Below, in pieces: positions 12,981 to 15,182 of a DNA stretch of 15,182 bases. The notes under the pieces were generated by a model. That model did no database searches. It saw only the letters and a list, made by a program, of their open reading frames with translations, and had not been told where the DNA came from. Every line of letters begins with the position of its first letter. The stretch's first letter is position 1. This DNA is from CAYFWT01 sp964346955 (GTDB taxonomy: Bacteria; Patescibacteriota; Minisyncoccia; Portnoybacterales; UBA2143), in the NCBI GenBank assembly GCA_964346955.1, contig CAYFWT010000023.1:1-15182 (forward strand), in the 5' to 3' direction. The position numbers were made by a program, and so were the translations under genes.

Positions 12981-14776
12981 AACTGATTAAGTTTTTCTTG
13001 GGCAGGAGTAAAACGAGGATTAATTTCTAAAGCTTTTTGAAAATATTCTTTGGCCAATGTCTTTTCTCCTTGGTAAAGATAGGACAAGCCTAAGCCAAAA
13101 TAGGACTCGTAATCATTTTTTTGAAGCTCAAGGGCCCGCTTAAATCTAACCATCGCCTCGTCGTATCTCTCTTGAGCTAAATACAAAACAGCTAAATTTT
13201 TGTTGCTCTGATAATATTGGGGATAGATTTCTATGGCCTTCTGATAGTTCTCTTCAGCTTCTTTAACCTGGCCCAAATTGTGGTAAGAGAAACCTAAATT
13301 ATGATAGGAAGCAGCATAATTCGGCCGAAGAGAAATTGCCTTCTTAAAATATTCTATGGCTTGTTCAAATTGCTCTTGGTCCATATATACCTCTCCTAAA
13401 TTGACGTAAGCCAAAGAGTATTCGGGATTAATCTCTAAGGCTTTTTGTAAATGCTCTTGGGCCAGCCTATAGTTTTCTTCGTTTCTATAATAGAAAGCAA
13501 GGTTGTTATGGGCTTTAACAGAATTTGGTTGTCTGGCCAGAACACTTGTCCACAAAACCAAATCATTTCGCCAGTCTTTATTCCTTGACCAAGTCAGATA
13601 TCCATAAACTAGACAAAGCATTATCAAGACAATAAGCAGAGATGTTATCAGTCCTTGCTTTTTTTCTTTAAATGAGCAATAGAGCTTGTAAAATATAATA
13701 CCCAGCAAGAGTGTCCAGGCAAAAGAGGCCAAGTATAAATACTGCTCACTAACAAAAAAGGCGATGGGAACAATATTGGCCACTGGAATTAAACTGATAA
13801 AAAACCAAAAGATAATAAAGGTATAGATTTTTAAATTTCGCTTGTAAAAAAATATGGCCAAGCCTATTAAGCCAAAAATCGTCAACAGAGAGGCCAGAAC
13901 TTTAATATCAAAAAGAGAATTAGCAATCTCGGTATCATAATGAACACTTAAAGGATAATTAAAGATTGTTAAGTAGATATACCTGACAAATGCTTTGCTC
14001 ATGGTCAGCATCCGGTTAAAAAAATCTATTTCTATAAGAAACGGCCCTTTATATATCTTCCCCAGAATGCTGTATCTGATTATTAAAAAAAGTATTGCCT
14101 CTAGAAAATAGAATAAATAGTATTTTGCGTAAGATTTAAACTGTTTTTTGGTTAGATTTTTAATACAGACATCATAGAGAATAATAAGCAGAGGCAAAAT
14201 TAAGGCAAGTTCGTAGGTGAAAAATGCCAGCAAGGCAGCGGCTAATGAGAGATAAAAATATTTTTTATGATGAGACTGGCCAAAAAGAATATAAAGATAA
14301 AAAGATAAAAGTAAAAAGACCAGACCGACCGTACTAAAGATAGCCAGGATAAAAGTAATTGACATGGTATGAACAGGCAAAAGAGCAAAGATAATGGCTG
14401 AGACCAGAGCGATAATTTTATTGGAGATTCTTTTGGCAATCAGATAAATAAGAAAAGTAGCCAATAAATGAACAGCCAGAGCAAAAAGATGATAACCAAA
14501 GGGATTAGTAGATGAAAATTGATAGATAATGGACTGAATAATGCTCCGGATAGGTCGATAGACATGGTGGTAGTGCATCGGAGCATCTCCAGAAAAAAAA
14601 GAAGAGATATTTATGCTTTTTATCCCTTCCCAACGTAAGAAATAATCGCTATCATCATAGGCAAAAGTGTTATTGAAAATATTGAGATAAGGAACAACCG
14701 CCGCTACTGAAATCAAAGCAATAATAAACCATCTATTGTTGAACAAATTAAAAAGAGTCCGTTGGTTTTCCATCAT
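12977..14776 (-). CDS. Polytopic GT-C-like membrane protein with C-terminal TPRs
   Basis: The protein has 599 aa. About ten membrane helices fill residues 17-395. The first outer loop carries YDDSDY (D41, D42), and YRPIRS follows at 73-78. This matches the acidic pair and the YRP segment seen in GT-C enzymes of the TMTC/O-mannosyltransferase kind, which use polyprenyl-phosphate sugars. Five regular TPR units follow at about 419-588 (34 residues each, with the usual A/G-Y and ALEINP positions) and should lie outside the membrane to bind protein. Together with the overlapping DPM1-like gene this suggests O-glycosylation of exported proteins. Activity is inferred, since such proteins are diverse and few are tested. 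No SD is visible. The next upstream gene is yidD, 24 bases away. Confidence 0.85.
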   Translation of the reverse strand: MMENQRTLFNLFNNRWFIIALISVAAVVPYLNIFNNTFAYDDSDYFLRWEGIKSINISSFFSGDAPMHYHHVYRPIRSIIQSIIYQFSSTNPFGYHLFALAVHLLATFLIYLIAKRISNKIIALVSAIIFALLPVHTMSITFILAIFSTVGLVFLLLSFYLYILFGQSHHKKYFYLSLAAALLAFFTYELALILPLLIILYDVCIKNLTKKQFKSYAKYYLFYFLEAILFLIIRYSILGKIYKGPFLIEIDFFNRMLTMSKAFVRYIYLTIFNYPLSVHYDTEIANSLFDIKVLASLLTIFGLIGLAIFFYKRNLKIYTFIIFWFFISLIPVANIVPIAFFVSEQYLYLASFAWTLLLGIIFYKLYCSFKEKKQGLITSLLIVLIMLCLVYGYLTWSRNKDWRNDLVLWTSVLARQPNSVKAHNNLAFYYRNEENYRLAQEHLQKALEINPEYSLAYVNLGEVYMDQEQFEQAIEYFKKAISLRPNYAASYHNLGFSYHNLGQVKEAEENYQKAIEIYPQYYQSNKNLAVLYLAQERYDEAMVRFKRALELQKNDYESYFGLGLSYLYQGEKTLAKEYFQKALEINPRFTPAQEKLNQL

Positions 14777-14800
14777 AAATAAAATAAAGGACTATTTGTT

Positions 14801-15016
14801 TTAATCTCCCCAAGGGTGACAAGTAGAAATTCTTTTTAAGCCCAGCCAAAAACCTTTAAAAATTCCATATTTTTCAATGGCTTGATACATATATTGGGAA
14901 CAAGTAGGCCAATGCCGGCATTGACCCAAGAGTCGCAAAATGGGCAACCAGCCATGGTCTGGTGAAATAGTCTTTTGATAAATTGTAATCAGTGAAAGAA
15001 TGATTTTTTTAGCCAT
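14801..15016 (-). CDS. yidD: Membrane protein insertion efficiency factor YidD
   Basis: The protein is a 71-aa small amphipathic membrane-surface protein that aids YidC/Sec insertion. I choose the ATG at 15016 (MAKKIILSLITIYQKTISP), which gives the usual family start. A longer TTG frame reaches 15058 but adds 14 atypical residues. The hallmark CRHWPTCSQYMYQAIEKYG and the ending RISTCHPWGD are present, including the conserved Cys residues. It usually lies between rnpA and yidC. Here neither is visible, and it instead heads the glycosylation genes, so it may be co-transcribed with the GT-C protein. Confidence 0.92.
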   Translation of the reverse strand: MAKKIILSLITIYQKTISPDHGWLPILRLLGQCRHWPTCSQYMYQAIEKYGIFKGFWLGLKRISTCHPWGD

Positions 15017-15045
15017 GAGACCAAGAGGCCAAGGTCGTGCCTTGC

Positions 15046-15074
15046 TTGACTTTAACAAATAAATAAAGTTAAAT
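15046..15074 (+). promoter_or_regulatory. Possible promoter of the basic ORF at the right edge
   Basis: The plus strand reads TTGACT, 17 bases, then TTAAAT (4 of 6 in the -10). It overlaps the 5' part of the yidD region. The AAATAAAGTT unit is tandemly repeated at 15061-15080. Confidence 0.35.
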
Positions 15075-15120
15075 AAAGTTAAATAAAAATAGTTTTTTTA
15101 CAATAAAGGAGGTGATAAGA

Positions 15121-15182
15121 ATGAAAATGGCTAAAAGAGGGGGTAAATTTCTGAAAAAACCAAGAAAATTTCTGAAACAGCC
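15121..15182 (+). CDS. Start of a small basic protein, cut by the window end
   Basis: Only about 20 residues are visible. An ideal SD (AAAGGAGGTGAT at 15105-15116) precedes the ATG. The product opens MKMAKRGGKFLKKPRKFLK and is more than 40 percent Lys/Arg. KFLK recurs after 7 residues, and in the DNA AAATTTCTGAAA recurs after 21 bases (15145-15156, 15166-15177), so it may be a repeat-built basic protein. It is divergent from yidD. It is not L34, the usual small basic gene near yidD. I do not recognise it. Confidence 0.65.
   Translation, partial: MKMAKRGGKFLKKPRKFLKQ

Overview
The window looks like a chromosomal segment of a Patescibacteria (Candidate Phyla Radiation) bacterium, possibly of the Microgenomates group. 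This is inferred from AT-rich, tightly packed genes with ATGA overlaps, many genes lacking a Shine-Dalgarno (SD) site, large repeat-built surface proteins, and short dispersed palindromes of the CCGCC-TCA-GGCGG type. TGA is used as a normal stop, so this is not a lineage with recoded TGA.

Left third (1-5972, minus strand): a run of four exported proteins. Reading in transcription order they are a Gly-rich protein with a Cys/His core (286 aa), an acidic exported protein (206 aa), a 968-aa wall or membrane-anchored protein with four ~75-residue repeats and two DUF11-like domains, and, beyond a terminator, a DUF642-like secreted protein. The first three share a recognisable TG-x-N ... TG-x-A ... 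N-x-N repeat module, so they look like paralogous parts of one cell-surface assembly.

Centre (5973-7024): about 1.05 kb without a conventional gene, unusually rich in RNA-type signals. Three good sigma-70-type promoters all point left on the minus strand. They are accompanied by two rho-independent terminators, a ~100-nt RNA candidate, a ~150-nt leader or RNA candidate, a folded element with 12-bp ends, and duplicated GGACTGTCCCT repeats. Short ORFs run into or through the terminators. A matching promoter, 16-nt motif, short ORF and terminator unit recurs at 12057-12288 in front of a nucleotide-sugar epimerase gene.

Right half: a plus-strand set (PIG-L/LmbE deacetylase, WbqC-like protein, GH18-like glycosidase) converges on a minus-strand glycan set. 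The minus-strand set is YidD, a GT-C-like membrane protein with TPRs, a DPM1-like GT2, a UXS-like epimerase/dehydratase and a processive-type GT2. The ATGA overlap between the DPM1-like enzyme and the GT-C/TPR protein suggests that a polyprenyl-phosphate sugar donor is made and used locally, plausibly to glycosylate exported proteins such as the Ser/Thr-rich surface protein. The window ends inside a small, very basic plus-strand ORF with an ideal ribosome binding site.
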